Source of the DNA: Micromonospora lupini str. Lupac 08
Lineage (GTDB): Bacteria > Actinomycetota > Actinomycetes > Mycobacteriales > Micromonosporaceae
Direction: 5' to 3'
Assembly: GCF_000297395.2 (NCBI RefSeq)
Contig: NZ_HF570108.1
Coordinates: 2,708,106-2,772,105 of the forward strand
DNA length: 64,000 bases
Positions 20,011 to 31,861 of this stretch are shown piece after piece; the stretch's first letter is position 1, and each line of letters opens with the position of its first letter. Under the pieces are notes generated by a model. It was not told the origin of the DNA and made no database searches. It was given only the letters and a program-made list of their open reading frames with translations. A program made the position numbers and the translations under genes.

Positions 20011-20873
20011 GGACGCTGGGCCGGCTGCTGATCGCCGGCGCCGGCGCGGCCGCCGCCCGGTACGCGCTGCGCGAGGTGCGGACCGCCCCGGTGGGGCCGG
20101 CGCTGGAGCGCACCAACTTCCGGGGCCGGACGGTGACGCTCGCCGCCGGGCCGGCGCTCGCCGGCGGTGCGACCGCGGCAAGCGTGTTCGGCGCCACAAG
20201 CGCCGCCTCCGGAGGTGCTGCCCTGGTCGCCGGCCTCGGCGCCGGCGGTGTCGGGCTCTACGACGACGTGGTCGGATCCCGTCCGGAGCAGAAGGCGGCC
20301 AAAGGCTTCGCCGGGCACCTCGCCGCGCTGCGGGAGGGGCGGGTCACCGCCGGGCTGGTCAAGGTCATCGGAGTGGGCGCCGCGGGGCTGGGCGCGGCCG
20401 CGCTGCTCGCCGCCGACCCCCGGGTCGCCGCGCACCCGCGCCGGCAGCGCCACGGCGCCGTCGGTCGAGGGGTCGACGTGCTGCTCGGCGCCGGAGTGAT
20501 CGCCGGCACCGCCAACCTGCTCAACCTGCTCGACCTGCGGCCCGGCCGGGCCATCAAGTCCGGGCTGCTGCTGGGCGCACCGCTGGCCGGTGGCCCGCAC
20601 GGCGGGATCGCCGCCGGCGCGGCCGGCGCCGCGGCCGGCCTGCTCCGCGACGACCTGTCCGAGGACGTGATGCTCGGCGACAGCGGCGCGAACGCGCTCG
20701 GCGCCCTGCTCGGCGTCGCCCTCGCCGCCCGCAGCGGCCCGCTCGGGCGGGCCGGTCTGCTCGCGGTGCTCGCCGGTCTGACCGCCGCCAGCGAGAAGGT
20801 CAGCTTCACGTCGGTGATCCAGCGGACCCCGGGCCTGCGGCAGCTCGACGCACTGGGCCGACGCGCCGACTGA
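20007..20873 (+). CDS. MraY/WecA-like membrane protein (degenerate phosphoglycosyltransferase)
   Basis: 288 aa, GTG start preceded by GAGCGAGG. Alanine/glycine-rich with several membrane segments. Fragments of the polyprenyl-phosphate phosphoglycosyltransferase family are visible in order: GLYDDVVGS (DD motif), NLLNLLDLRPGRA (where MraY has NxxNxxDGxDGL) and MLGDSGANALGALLG (GDSG motif). The second motif lacks the second Asp-Gly, so enzymatic activity is uncertain. It sits directly before murJ and a glycosyltransferase, suggesting a lipid-linked envelope precursor step. Confidence 0.7.
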   Translation: MRTLGRLLIAGAGAAAARYALREVRTAPVGPALERTNFRGRTVTLAAGPALAGGATAASVFGATSAASGGAALVAGLGAGGVGLYDDVVGSRPEQKAAKGFAGHLAALREGRVTAGLVKVIGVGAAGLGAAALLAADPRVAAHPRRQRHGAVGRGVDVLLGAGVIAGTANLLNLLDLRPGRAIKSGLLLGAPLAGGPHGGIAAGAAGAAAGLLRDDLSEDVMLGDSGANALGALLGVALAARSGPLGRAGLLAVLAGLTAASEKVSFTSVIQRTPGLRQLDALGRRAD

Positions 20874-20877
20874 CGAC

Positions 20878-22572
20878 GTGACCAGACCGGCATCCCTCGC
20901 CGGCGCCGGCCGGCTGGCCGGGGCAGCCGCGCTCATCGCCGTCCTCACCGTGCTCAGCCGGCTCGCCGGCTTCGGCCGTACCGCCGTGTTCACCTGGAGC
21001 CTCGCCCCGACCGACCTCGGCGGCGCCTACGTGGTGGCCAACGCGGTCCCGAACTTCATCTTCGAGATCGTCGCCGGGGGAGCCCTGGCCAGCCTCGTCG
21101 TACCGCTGCTGGCCGGGGCCGTCGAGGCCGGTGACCGCACGGCGGTCGCCCGGACCACCGGCGCGCTGCTGAGCTGGACTCTCGCCCTGCTGGTGCCGCT
21201 CGCGCTGCTCGTGGTGCTGTTCGCCGGCCCGGTGGTCGAGTCGCTGGGCCACCACCTGACCGCCGCCCAGCAGCAGAGCGGCGTACGGATGCTGCGGGTC
21301 TTCGCGCCGCAGCTGCCGCTGTACGGCGTCGGCATCGTGCTCACCGGGGTGCTCCAGGCGCACCGGCGCTTCGCCTGGCCGGTGCTCGCCCCGCTGCTGT
21401 CCAGCCTCACCGTGATCGTCGTCTACCTGGGGTTCACCGCCACGCAGGGGCGGTACGCCACAGTCGCCGGGGTGAGCCCCGGCGGCGAGGTGCTGCTCTC
21501 CGCCGGCACCACCCTGGGCGTGGTGACGCTGTCGCTGTCGCTGCTCATCCCGGTCCGCCGGCTGCGCCTGGGGTTGCGGCCCGGGTTCGGGTTCCCCGCC
21601 GACGCGCGGGCCCGGGTCGGCGGGTTGGCGGTGGCGGGCGCGGTCACCGTCACCACGCAGCAGATCGCCCTGATCGTCAGCCTGAACCAGGTCACCGCGG
21701 GCGCGCGCAGCAACCCGGGTGTCTACAACCTGGCGCAGACCGTCTACCTGCTGCCGTGGGCGGTGCTGGCGGTGCCGCTGGCCGTCGCCGCCTATCCGAC
21801 GCTCGCGGCGGCGCGGTCGGCCGGCGACGAGGACGGCTACCGGGCGACGCTGGCCCCTTCCGTGCGCGGGGTGCTGCTGTTCAGTTGTCTCGGCGCGGCC
21901 GCCCTGGTCGGGACCGCGGGACCGGTCGGGCACTTCTTCTTCCCCGCGTCCACCGCGTCCACCGCCGCCGCCGCGATCACCGGGTACGCCCCGGGCCTGG
22001 TCGGCTACGGACTGTTCGCGATCCTCACCCGGGCCCTCTACGCCCGGGGCGAGACTCGGGCGGCGACCGCCGCGACCGCCGTCGGCTTCCTGGTGGTGCC
22101 GCCCGCCGTCCTGGTGCTCGGCGCGATCCTGCCGGTGCGCGACCGGGTGCTCGCCGTGACGTCCGCCAACTCGGTGGGCATGGTGGTGCTCGGCGTGTTG
22201 CTCGTCACGGCGGTGCTGCGCAGCGCCGGCCGGCCGGCGCTGGCCGGCGCGGCCCGGGCCGGTGCGGCCGGTGGCCTCGCCGGGCTGCTCGCCGCGCTCG
22301 CCGGGCTGGGCGTGAGCCGCTGGCTCGACAGGCTGGACGACGGCACCCCGACGACGCTCGCGGCACTCGGTCAGGGCATGCTGTCCGGGGTTGTGGTCGG
22401 TGTCGTGTTCCTCGTCGTGGTCTGGTTCGTCGACCGGCGGGACGTACGGCCGCTACTGACCGGGGTGGTCCGCCGCCTCGGCCGGCGAGGGCCGCGGGGC
22501 CGGGCCGGCACGTCGACGCCGGGCGCGGTCCCCCCGGAGCGGGGCGACGGGAAGGAGACGGCGGTTCGGTGA
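20878..22572 (+). CDS. murJ: MurJ/MviN-family lipid II flippase
   Basis: 564 aa, GTG start. About 14 hydrophobic helices with MOP-superfamily features, including the N-terminal LSRLAGFGRTAVFTWSLA segment and paired inverted repeats of six helices. MurJ moves lipid II across the membrane for peptidoglycan synthesis. Its position amid a MraY-like gene, a GT4 enzyme and a large membrane protein supports an envelope role. Mycobacteria have their MurJ domain protein elsewhere, so this copy may be a lineage paralogue with another lipid-linked cargo. Confidence 0.85.
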   Translation: MTRPASLAGAGRLAGAAALIAVLTVLSRLAGFGRTAVFTWSLAPTDLGGAYVVANAVPNFIFEIVAGGALASLVVPLLAGAVEAGDRTAVARTTGALLSWTLALLVPLALLVVLFAGPVVESLGHHLTAAQQQSGVRMLRVFAPQLPLYGVGIVLTGVLQAHRRFAWPVLAPLLSSLTVIVVYLGFTATQGRYATVAGVSPGGEVLLSAGTTLGVVTLSLSLLIPVRRLRLGLRPGFGFPADARARVGGLAVAGAVTVTTQQIALIVSLNQVTAGARSNPGVYNLAQTVYLLPWAVLAVPLAVAAYPTLAAARSAGDEDGYRATLAPSVRGVLLFSCLGAAALVGTAGPVGHFFFPASTASTAAAAITGYAPGLVGYGLFAILTRALYARGETRAATAATAVGFLVVPPAVLVLGAILPVRDRVLAVTSANSVGMVVLGVLLVTAVLRSAGRPALAGAARAGAAGGLAGLLAALAGLGVSRWLDRLDDGTPTTLAALGQGMLSGVVVGVVFLVVVWFVDRRDVRPLLTGVVRRLGRRGPRGRAGTSTPGAVPPERGDGKETAVR

Positions 22573-22603
22573 GCGTTGTCAACGGGAACCGGCGGTGGCC
22601 GGA

Positions 22604-23761
22604 ATGACGGAAACCAGCGGTCGGCGAGGTTCCGTGGCGCTGCTGCTGGCTTCCAGCACCGGCGGGGTCGGCCAGCACGTCCGCTCGGTGGCGCGTGGGC
22701 TCGTCGCGTCCGGCGCCTCCGTGCTGGTCTGCGGGCCGACGGCCACCCAGGAGCAGTTCGACTTCACAGGCGTCGGCGCGCGTTTCCAGCCGGTGGCGAT
22801 ACCGGCCAGCCCGACCCCGGCCGACGCGCGGGCGGTGCTCGCCCTGCGGCGGGCGCTCGCCGCCGCGCCTGTCGACGTGGTGCACGCCCACGGTCTGCGC
22901 GCCGGTCTCGTCGCCGTGCTGGCCCGTCCGTCCGCCCCGGTGGTCGTGACCTGGCACAACGCGGTCCTCGCGGGCGGCCTGCGCGGTGGGGTCTCCCGGC
23001 TCGTCGAGCGGGTGGTCGCCCGGGGCGCCCGGGTGGCTCTCGGCGCCTCCGCCGACCTGGTCGAGCGGGCCGCCGCGCTGGGCGCCGCCGACGCCCGACT
23101 CGCCCCGGTCGCCGCCCCGACGCTGCCCGCTCCGCGTCGACGCCGCGCCGCCGTGCGCGCCGAGTTCGGCGTACGACCGGAGCAGCCGTTGCTCGTCTCG
23201 GTGGGGCGGCTGCACCCGCAGAAGCGCTACGACGTGCTGATCGACGCGGCGGCCCGCTGGCGTACGCGGACACCCCCGCCGGTCGTGGTGATCGCCGGGA
23301 GCGGTCCGGCGTACCTGCCGCTGGCCGCCCGGACCTCGGCGGCGCGCGCGCCGGTGACCCTGCTGGGGCACCGCACCGACGTGGCCGACCTGCTCGCCGG
23401 CGCCGACCTGGCGGTGGTCACCAGCGACTGGGAGGCCCGGCAGTTGTTCGCCCAGGAGGCGATGCGGGCCGGCGTACCGCTGGTGGCGACCGCGGTGGGT
23501 GGCCTGCCGGAGCTGGTCGGCGACGCCGCGGTGCTGGTCCCGGCCGGTGACGTGGACGCGGTCGACGCGGCGGTGCGCGCGCTGCTGGACGACCCGGCGG
23601 CCCGGGCCGAGCTGGGTCGGCGCGGTGCCGAGCGGGCGGCGACGTGGCCCACCGAGGAGGACACGGTGGCCGTGCTGGCGGCCCTCTACGCCGAGCTGGG
23701 CGCCCGTCCGACTCCTCCGGCGACCCCCGGCTCCGACGCGCGGATGACGGGACACCGGTGA
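22604..23761 (+). CDS. GT4 family glycosyltransferase
   Basis: 385 aa from ATG (an in-frame GTG is 9 bases upstream). GT-B fold: N-terminal domain with SSTGGVGQHVRSVARGL and DVVHAHGLRAG; C-terminal domain with VSVGRLHPQKRYDVLIDA and the donor-site pattern SDWEARQLFAQEAMRAGVPLVAT. It transfers a sugar from a nucleotide donor, probably to a lipid or cell-wall acceptor; substrate unknown. The stop overlaps the next ATG by one base (TGATG), so both are co-translated. Confidence 0.85.
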   Translation: MTETSGRRGSVALLLASSTGGVGQHVRSVARGLVASGASVLVCGPTATQEQFDFTGVGARFQPVAIPASPTPADARAVLALRRALAAAPVDVVHAHGLRAGLVAVLARPSAPVVVTWHNAVLAGGLRGGVSRLVERVVARGARVALGASADLVERAAALGAADARLAPVAAPTLPAPRRRRAAVRAEFGVRPEQPLLVSVGRLHPQKRYDVLIDAAARWRTRTPPPVVVIAGSGPAYLPLAARTSAARAPVTLLGHRTDVADLLAGADLAVVTSDWEARQLFAQEAMRAGVPLVATAVGGLPELVGDAAVLVPAGDVDAVDAAVRALLDDPAARAELGRRGAERAATWPTEEDTVAVLAALYAELGARPTPPATPGSDARMTGHR

Positions 23762-26232
23762 TGTTGCGTCGACTCGCTCCCGCCCTGTTGACAGTGCTCG
23801 TGGTGGTGTTGGGCGTCACCGCCCTGGCCGCCCGGCCGCCCCAGGGCGCACCGGGGCGCACCGCCGACTTCGTGGTGCTCGCCGGGATCGCCGGGCTGCG
23901 CTGGGAGGACGTCGACCAGCAGAGCACCCCGACGTTGTGGCGGATGGCCCAGGACGGCTCGATCGGCTCCCTGTCGGTGCGGTCCGCGCATCGACCCACC
24001 TGCCCGGTCGACGGGTGGCTGACCCTCGGCGCGGGCAGCTTCGCCGCGTGGAACGGCACCCGGGCCGACGGCGGCTGCCCGCCCGCCGGCGTGGCAGTGG
24101 AGCAACCGGACGGGATCGGCGCGAACCTGCCCGACCAGGAGAGCGTGGTCCAGTACAACCAGCAGCGGCTGCCCTGGGGCACCATGCCCGGGTCGCTGTC
24201 GGAGTCGGTGCGCTGCTCGGTCGCCGTGGGTCCGGGCGCCGCCGTGGCCGCCGCCCGCCCGTTCGGCCGGGTCGACAGGTACGCCGCGGGTCTGCCCGCC
24301 GATCCGCGCCGGCTGCTCGGCTCGTGCGTGCTGAGCATCGTCGACCTCGGCACGGTCGAGGGGACCGACCCGGCGGCGCGTGCCGTGCAGGCGCGGGAGG
24401 CCGACAAACAGTTGGCCCGGGTCCTGGCCGCCCGGCCGGAGCGGTCGCTGGTGCTGGTCGCCGGGATCTCCGACACCGAACAACCGTCTCGGCTGCACGT
24501 GGCGGTCGCCGACGGGCCGGGCTGGGAGCGGGGGTGGCTCACCTCGGCCAGCACCGGCCGCGACGGTTACCTGCAACTTGTCGACCTCGCGCCGACGGCG
24601 TTGGCCGCGCTGGGCCGGCCCATGCCGGAGCGGCTGTTCCTCGGCCGGCCGGCGGTCAGCACCGGGGGCCGTCCGGCCGACCTGACGAAGGCGATAAACG
24701 CTCCGGCGGACGCCGACCGGGAGGCGGCCGCCCAGCGGGCGGTCTCCGGCCGGTTCTTCGCCCTGCTCGCCGGGTTGCAGGTGCTGCTGGCCCTGGCGGT
24801 GCTGCCGTTGCTGCGCCGGGCCCGACCGCACGCCGGCCCGGCCGGCCCGACCCCGGTCTCCGCCCGCGTCGTGGCGGTGGTGGAGTTGCTGCTGGTGGCG
24901 GCCGCGTTGACGGTTCCGGCCGCGCTGCTCGCCGACGCCGTCCCCTGGTGGCGGGGCGAGCACCCGGGATGGGTCTTCGGCGTGGTAACCGGGTTGCTGG
25001 TCGCGGGGGGCACGGCGGCGGTCCGGTTCGCCCCCGGGTACGCGAGCACGCTCGGCCCGTTCGGCGCGGTGGCCGGCCTCACGACCCTGGCGGTCGGGCT
25101 GGACGTGCTCACCGGGTCGAGCCTCCAGCTCAACAGCGTGGTCGGCTACTCGGCGTTGCAGGGTGGCCGGTACGCCGGGCTGAGCACTGTCGGGCTGGGG
25201 GTGTTCCTCGCCGGCGCGCTCGTGACCGGCGGGTGGTTCGCCCAGCGGGTGCACCGCCGCTGGCGGCCCGCCGTGATGGTCGCCGTGGGTGGCCTCGCGG
25301 TGGTGGTGGTCGGCAGCCCGTACCTGGGCGCCGACCCGGTGGGCGCGATCGCGTTGACCGCCGGGCTGAGCGTGGCCGCGGCGATCAGCGCCGGCGGCTG
25401 GTTGACCATCACCCGACTGGCCTGGGCCACGATGGCCGCCCTGGCGGTCGGCATCGGCTTCGCCGTGGTGGACCTGCGCCGGCCGGCGGCCGAACGGGGG
25501 AGCCTGGGTCGGTTCCTGTCCGCGGTGGGCGACGGCACCGGCGGGTTCACCGTGCACCGGTCCAGCACGGCCAACTTCGAGACGTTGGTGAACAGCCCGT
25601 TGACGGTGCTGGCGCTGGCCGGCGGGCTGCTGGTGTGGTTCGCCCTGCTGCAGCCGTGGGGCGGGCTGATGCGGCTGTTCGGCATCTACCCGGCGGTGCG
25701 GGCCGCGCTGGGCGGCACGGCTGTCGCGGCGGTGCTCGGTGGTGTGCTCGACGGTGCGGCACTGGACGTGGCGGGCGCGGCTGCCGCCCTGGTGGTGCCG
25801 ATGGCCGCGCTGGCGTCGCTGCGGGTCCTCGGGCACGCCGCCGACCGGACCCGACCGGTCACCGGCCGCGCCCGGGAGAACGAGGCGGACGACGACTCGG
25901 GCTCCGGCGGCGACGGCCCGGCCGGTGGAGGTGACGGTCCGACCGGTGGCGGTGGGCCGCTGGGCGCGGGTCATCCCCGGCCGATCGGCGGCCCGCCCGC
26001 GGCGCCCCCACGGGCGGTCGTGCTGCCCCCGGGCCCCGACGACGCTCCCGCGGGCCCTGCGGTGGTCGGCGGGCCCGTACCGCCGTCCGAGGAGCACCCG
26101 GCGGCGGACGCGGCGGCCGGGGCGCCTCCCGCGCCCGCGCAGCGGCGACCAGCCGACACACCGGCGGAAGAACCGGCGGACGCACCGGCCGCGTCGGTCA
26201 CCCGGCCATCGACCGAGGTTGCCGCCTCCTGA
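23761..26232 (+). CDS. large membrane protein with alkaline-phosphatase-like domain
   Basis: 823 aa. An N-terminal signal/anchor (ALLTVLVVVLGVTALAA) precedes an extracytoplasmic domain of about 280 residues resembling the alkaline-phosphatase/sulfatase fold (FVVLAGIAGLRWEDV, TPTLWRMAQDGSIG, VLVAGISDTE, LVDLAPTALAALG), with possible metal-binding Asp and His. About ten membrane helices follow (350-690), then a disordered Pro/Gly/Ala tail of about 120 residues. The N-domain lacks the classic nucleophile context that I can verify, so catalysis is uncertain. It is translationally linked to the GT4 gene and likely part of an envelope glycan or lipid pathway. Confidence 0.72.
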   Translation: MLRRLAPALLTVLVVVLGVTALAARPPQGAPGRTADFVVLAGIAGLRWEDVDQQSTPTLWRMAQDGSIGSLSVRSAHRPTCPVDGWLTLGAGSFAAWNGTRADGGCPPAGVAVEQPDGIGANLPDQESVVQYNQQRLPWGTMPGSLSESVRCSVAVGPGAAVAAARPFGRVDRYAAGLPADPRRLLGSCVLSIVDLGTVEGTDPAARAVQAREADKQLARVLAARPERSLVLVAGISDTEQPSRLHVAVADGPGWERGWLTSASTGRDGYLQLVDLAPTALAALGRPMPERLFLGRPAVSTGGRPADLTKAINAPADADREAAAQRAVSGRFFALLAGLQVLLALAVLPLLRRARPHAGPAGPTPVSARVVAVVELLLVAAALTVPAALLADAVPWWRGEHPGWVFGVVTGLLVAGGTAAVRFAPGYASTLGPFGAVAGLTTLAVGLDVLTGSSLQLNSVVGYSALQGGRYAGLSTVGLGVFLAGALVTGGWFAQRVHRRWRPAVMVAVGGLAVVVVGSPYLGADPVGAIALTAGLSVAAAISAGGWLTITRLAWATMAALAVGIGFAVVDLRRPAAERGSLGRFLSAVGDGTGGFTVHRSSTANFETLVNSPLTVLALAGGLLVWFALLQPWGGLMRLFGIYPAVRAALGGTAVAAVLGGVLDGAALDVAGAAAALVVPMAALASLRVLGHAADRTRPVTGRARENEADDDSGSGGDGPAGGGDGPTGGGGPLGAGHPRPIGGPPAAPPRAVVLPPGPDDAPAGPAVVGGPVPPSEEHPAADAAAGAPPAPAQRRPADTPAEEPADAPAASVTRPSTEVAAS

Positions 26233-26368
26233 CCGACGGGCGTCGTCCCGGTGGCCCGGCGCTGTGCCGCCCGGGGTGCGGCCTGCGAGTACCCGTCGTG
26301 GAGGTGTTACCGTGGAATCCCGTGGATCGCGTGATCACTTTGCTGATCGAGCACGGCGGTCTGCATGA

Positions 26369-28223
<1,855 letters not shown>

Positions 28224-28227
<4 letters not shown>

Positions 28228-28250
28228 GCGAGCGGAGCGAGCGAACCAGC
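28224..28250 (+). repeat. SERSER-type repeat, copy 2
   Basis: Exact copy of 28144-28170, lying over the first nine codons of the Nudix gene. The exact identity with an 80-base period indicates a recent duplication or element insertion. Confidence 0.8.
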
Positions 28251-28862
28251 GGCCACACCAGCGCGGTCGAGCACCGCTACGAGGTGCGTTCCCGCGAGGA
28301 GCGCTACCGGGGTCGGATCTTCGACGTGGTCACCGAGGAGGTGACCATGCCGGGCGGCGGGACCGCGCGGCGGGACCTCGTCCGGCACGTCGGGGCGGTG
28401 GCCGTGGTGGCCCTCGACGACGCGGGTCAGGTGGTGCTGATCCGGCAGTACCGGCACCCGGTCGGCCGGCACCTGTGGGAGCTGCCGGCCGGGCTGATGG
28501 ACGTCTCCGGTGAGGAGTTGCCGGCCGCTGCGTTGCGGGAGTTGGCCGAGGAGGCCGACCTCACCGCCGGTCGGATCGACGCGCTCGTCGACCTGCACAG
28601 CTCGCCGGGTTTCACCAACGAGTTGGTCCGGGTCTACCTGGCCCGGGACCTGGGCGACGTGCCGGCGGCGGAGCGCCACGAGCGCCGCGACGAGGAGGCC
28701 GACCTGCAGATCGTCCGGATGGCCCTGGACGAGGCGGTCGACATGGTCCTGGCCGGCGAGATCACCAACGCGTCCGCGGTGGCCGGTCTGCTCGCCGCGG
28801 CCCGCGCCCGGGACACCGGTTTCACCCAGCTGCGCCGGGCGGACGCGCCGCTGCCGCGCTGA
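28224..28862 (+). CDS. Nudix hydrolase, ADP-ribose pyrophosphatase type
   Basis: 212 aa. The first nine residues come from the repeat, so the functional protein effectively begins around EHRYEVRSREERYRGRIFDVV. Nudix helix with RELAEEADL and preceding Glu residues; upstream LWELPAGLMDVSGE and downstream SPGFTNELVRVYLA are typical of ADP-ribose pyrophosphatases, which cleave ADP-ribose to AMP and ribose-5-phosphate with Mg. The slot after pyrG matches Rv1700. Translation is likely coupled to pyrG through the mini-ORF. Confidence 0.9.
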
Positions 28863-28901
28863 GCGCCGCCGCCGGTCCAGACCGGCGAGGGAGTACGCGC
28901 C

Positions 28902-28935
28902 AGAGGGGCCCCGCGGTCAGCCGCGGGGCCCCTCT
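28902..28935. terminator. bidirectional terminator after Nudix gene
   Basis: Perfect 15-bp stem (28902-28916 with 28921-28935) and a TCAG loop, between the plus-strand Nudix gene and the minus-strand TM2 gene. Confidence 0.85.
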
Positions 28936-28953
28936 ACGTGTCGCCGTTGTCAA

Positions 28954-29211
28954 TCAGTCGCGCAGCGGGCGGCCCTGCGCGTCCGTGCCGCCGTTGACCA
29001 GGATCATGATGCCGTCGATGACGCCCCAGAGCGCGCCGACGCCGCACGTCACCAGGCTCACGACGAGCTGGAGAACGGCGATCTTGGTGTGTCCGGTGTA
29101 GAACCGACCGGCCCCGAAGGTGCCGAGCAGGATGCCGAGGATGCCCGCGACGACCTTGCTCTTGTCGGAGTAACCCGGGGCGTACCCCGGCTGGTAAGGA
29201 GGAGTGGTCAT
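28954..29211 (-). CDS. TM2 domain membrane protein
   Basis: 85 aa from the ATG preceded by AAGGAGGAG. A short Pro/Tyr-rich head (TTPPYQPGYAPGYSDKSK) is followed by two membrane helices with the TM2 signature GTFGAGRFYTGH and a D in GVIDGIMI. Such proteins sit in the cytoplasmic membrane with no settled function. Longer in-frame upstream sequence lacks coding character. Confidence 0.85.
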   Translation of the reverse strand: MTTPPYQPGYAPGYSDKSKVVAGILGILLGTFGAGRFYTGHTKIAVLQLVVSLVTCGVGALWGVIDGIMILVNGGTDAQGRPLRD

Positions 29212-29421
29212 GGGCGGACACACTAGTGATCCACTCGCCCGCTGTCCGTACCGCCACACGGCAGATGGGACGATAATGGGCGAACACTGTCCTGACGGCT
29301 GATGTGGCCTCCCACCGCCGGCCCGTTCGGCGCCCTGACACTCCGTCAGGTCACCCGGGCACCGGATGCCACTGTGCTGGCTCCCGGCGGGGCCGGGCGC
29401 GCCTAGACTGCCGCCGGCGGG

Positions 29422-29529
29422 ACCGGTGGACCGCGGTGGCAATGGGGCCGTCGTGGCACCGAGCAGTCGGGGGAAACCGGTGGACCGCGGCGGCAATGGG
29501 GCCGTCGTGGCACCGCGCAGTCGGGGGAA
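29422..29529 (+). repeat. 54-bp tandem duplication upstream of ald
   Basis: Two adjacent copies, 29422-29475 and 29476-29529, start ACCGGTGGACCGCGG and differ at two positions by eye. They end 28 bases before the ald start codon, so they occupy its leader or promoter. The whole 29212-29557 gap between the divergent TM2 and ald genes otherwise shows no gene. In mycobacteria ald is controlled by the Lrp-type AldR; duplicated binding sites are possible but unproven. Confidence 0.85.
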
Positions 29530-29557
29530 CTCAGCCCCGAAGAGAGGTGTCTGCATC

Positions 29558-30673
29558 GTGAAGGTCGGAATCCCACGCGAGGTCAAGAACCACGAGTACC
29601 GCGTGGCGATCACGCCGGCGGGCGTCAACGAGTTCACCCGCAGCGGCCACCAGGTCTTCGTCGAGTCCGGCGCCGGCGTCGGCTCCAGCATCACCGACGA
29701 GGAGTTCGCCGCGGCGGGCGCCACGATCCTGGCCACCGCCGACGAGGTGTGGGACACCGCCGAGCTGGTGCTCAAGGTCAAGGAGCCGATCGCCGAGGAG
29801 TACCACCGGATGCGCGAGGGGCAGGTGCTCTTCACCTACCTGCACCTGGCCGCCTCCAAGGAGTGCACGGACGCGCTCGTCGACCGCAGGGTCACCGGGA
29901 TCGCGTACGAGACCGTCGAGCTGCCCGACCGGTCGTTGCCGCTGCTCGCCCCGATGTCCGAGGTGGCCGGCCGGCTCGCCCCGCAGGTCGGCGCCTTCTA
30001 CATGATGCGTACCGGCGGTGGGCGCGGGGTGCTGCCCGGCGGCGTCTCCGGCGTGTACGCGGCGAAGACCGTGGTCATCGGCGCCGGCGTCTCCGGTATG
30101 AACGCCGCCGCCATCGCCCTGGGACTGCAGTCCGAGGTGCTGCTGCTGGACAAGAACGTCGCCCGGCTGCGCCAGGCCGACGCCATCTACCGGGGCCACC
30201 TGCAGACCATCGCCTCGAACGCGTACGAGGTCGAACGCGCCGTGCTCGACGCCGACCTGGTCATCGGCGCGGTGCTGGTGCCCGGCGCGAAGGCCCCGAC
30301 GCTCATCTCCAACGAGCTGGTCTCCCGGATGAAGCCGGGCAGCGTGCTCGTCGACATCGCCATCGACCAGGGCGGCTGCTTCGAGGACTCGCGCCCGACC
30401 ACGCACGCCGACCCGGTCTACAAGGTGCACGAGTCGATCTTCTACTGCGTGGCGAACATGCCCGGCGCGGTGCCGAACACCAGCACCTACGCGCTGACGA
30501 ACGTCACCCTGCCGTACGCCCTGGAGTTGGCCAACCACGGCTGGCGCGAGGCGCTGCGCCGCGACCCGGCCCTCGCCCTGGGCCTGAACACCCACGAGGG
30601 CCAGGTCACCTACGGTCCGGTCGCCGAGGCGCACGGCATGAGCGTGCTCCCGCTGGCCGACGTCCTGGCCTGA
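29558..30673 (+). CDS. ald: alanine dehydrogenase
   Basis: 371 aa from GTG with AGAGAGG 10 bases upstream. The protein opens [20 protein letters not shown], the family hallmark. Catalytic Lys in LKVKEP and His in YLHLA; Rossmann NAD-binding motif [13 protein letters not shown]. Oxidatively deaminates L-alanine to pyruvate with NAD, or the reverse. Full length. In M. tuberculosis ald lies elsewhere (Rv2780), so its place between the Nudix gene and xerD is a lineage difference. Confidence 0.96.
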   Translation: MKVGIPREVKNHEYRVAITPAGVNEFTRSGHQVFVESGAGVGSSITDEEFAAAGATILATADEVWDTAELVLKVKEPIAEEYHRMREGQVLFTYLHLAASKECTDALVDRRVTGIAYETVELPDRSLPLLAPMSEVAGRLAPQVGAFYMMRTGGGRGVLPGGVSGVYAAKTVVIGAGVSGMNAAAIALGLQSEVLLLDKNVARLRQADAIYRGHLQTIASNAYEVERAVLDADLVIGAVLVPGAKAPTLISNELVSRMKPGSVLVDIAIDQGGCFEDSRPTTHADPVYKVHESIFYCVANMPGAVPNTSTYALTNVTLPYALELANHGWREALRRDPALALGLNTHEGQVTYGPVAEAHGMSVLPLADVLA

Positions 30674-30714
30674 AGAGCGGTGGCGGTCTGAGCGGGGTCG
30701 CGCAGCAGGCCGGC

Positions 30715-31680
30715 GTGGGCGCGGAGCCCGCGCCGGCCCTGCGTCGCGCCGTGCGCGGCTATCTCGACCACCTCACCGTCGAGCGCGGCCTGTCCGCGAA
30801 CACCCTCGCCTCGTACCGCCGGGATCTCGACCGCTATCTCACGACCCTTGCCGACGCCGGCGTCGCCGACCTCGCGTCGGTCGGCGCCGGCGTCGTCGAG
30901 TCGCACCTGGCCCGACTGCGCGCCGGCGACGACGACCATCCGCCCCTCGCCGTGTCGTCCGCCGCCCGCGCGGCCAGCGCGGTCCGCGGCCTGCACCGCT
31001 TCGCGCTGCGTGAGGGACTGGCCGGCGCCGACCCCAGCCGCGACGTCCGCCCGCCCACCCCGCCGCGCCGGCTGCCCCGCGCGCTGGGCGTCGACGACGT
31101 GGTCCGGCTCCTGGAGACCGCCGGCCCGATCACCGCGACCGGCGAGGACGCGCCCCTCGCGCTGCGCGACCGGGCGCTGCTGGAGTTCCTGTACGGCACC
31201 GGCGCGCGGATCTCCGAGGCGATCGGGGCCGCGATCGACGACCTCGACACCGACGAGGGCACCGTGCTGCTGCGCGGCAAGGGTGGTCGGATGCGGCTGG
31301 TGCCGATCGGCGGGTACGCCGTCGACGCCGTCCGCGCCTACCTGGTCCGGGCCCGCCCCGGGCTGGCCGCCGGCGGCAGGGGCACCCCCGCGGTGTTCCT
31401 CAACGCGCGCGGCGGAGCGCTGTCCCGGCAGGGCGCCTGGGCCATTCTGCGGCGCGCCGCCGGGCGCGCCGGCCTGCCGGTCGACGGGCCTGCCGCGGTC
31501 TCCCCGCACACCCTGCGCCACTCGTACGCCACCCACCTGCTCGACGGCGGGGCCGACGTGCGGGTCGTCCAGGAACTGCTCGGCCACGCCTCGGTGACCA
31601 CCACCCAGGTCTACACACTCGTGACCGTCGAGCGGCTGCGCGAGGTGTACGCCACCGCCCACCCGCGCGCCCTCGGCTGA
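30715..31680 (+). CDS. xerD: tyrosine recombinase XerD
   Basis: 321 aa from the first GTG after the ald stop; the frame upstream runs through ald and is not coding. N-terminal SAM-like DNA-binding domain ([29 protein letters not shown]) and catalytic domain with Arg in [37 protein letters not shown] with the nucleophile Tyr. Acts with XerC at dif to resolve chromosome dimers. Followed by ParA and ScpAB, as in mycobacteria, so this is the housekeeping copy, not a mobile integrase. Confidence 0.93.
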   Translation: MGAEPAPALRRAVRGYLDHLTVERGLSANTLASYRRDLDRYLTTLADAGVADLASVGAGVVESHLARLRAGDDDHPPLAVSSAARAASAVRGLHRFALREGLAGADPSRDVRPPTPPRRLPRALGVDDVVRLLETAGPITATGEDAPLALRDRALLEFLYGTGARISEAIGAAIDDLDTDEGTVLLRGKGGRMRLVPIGGYAVDAVRAYLVRARPGLAAGGRGTPAVFLNARGGALSRQGAWAILRRAAGRAGLPVDGPAAVSPHTLRHSYATHLLDGGADVRVVQELLGHASVTTTQVYTLVTVERLREVYATAHPRALG

Positions 31681-31861
31681 ACCCCGGCGGTCGTCGGCTC
31701 CGACACGCCGGGCCGGTGCCGAACGCCCTGCTGGTCCGTGGCGTACAGTCGGCATCGGCGCGGACCTCCTGGGGCGACACGACCGGGGTGCGCAGCGGCG
31801 CCGCGAAGGACGTCGGACGGCTCCGACGCCGGGTGGGTCGTCGGGAGGGGGCAACGAGGAC

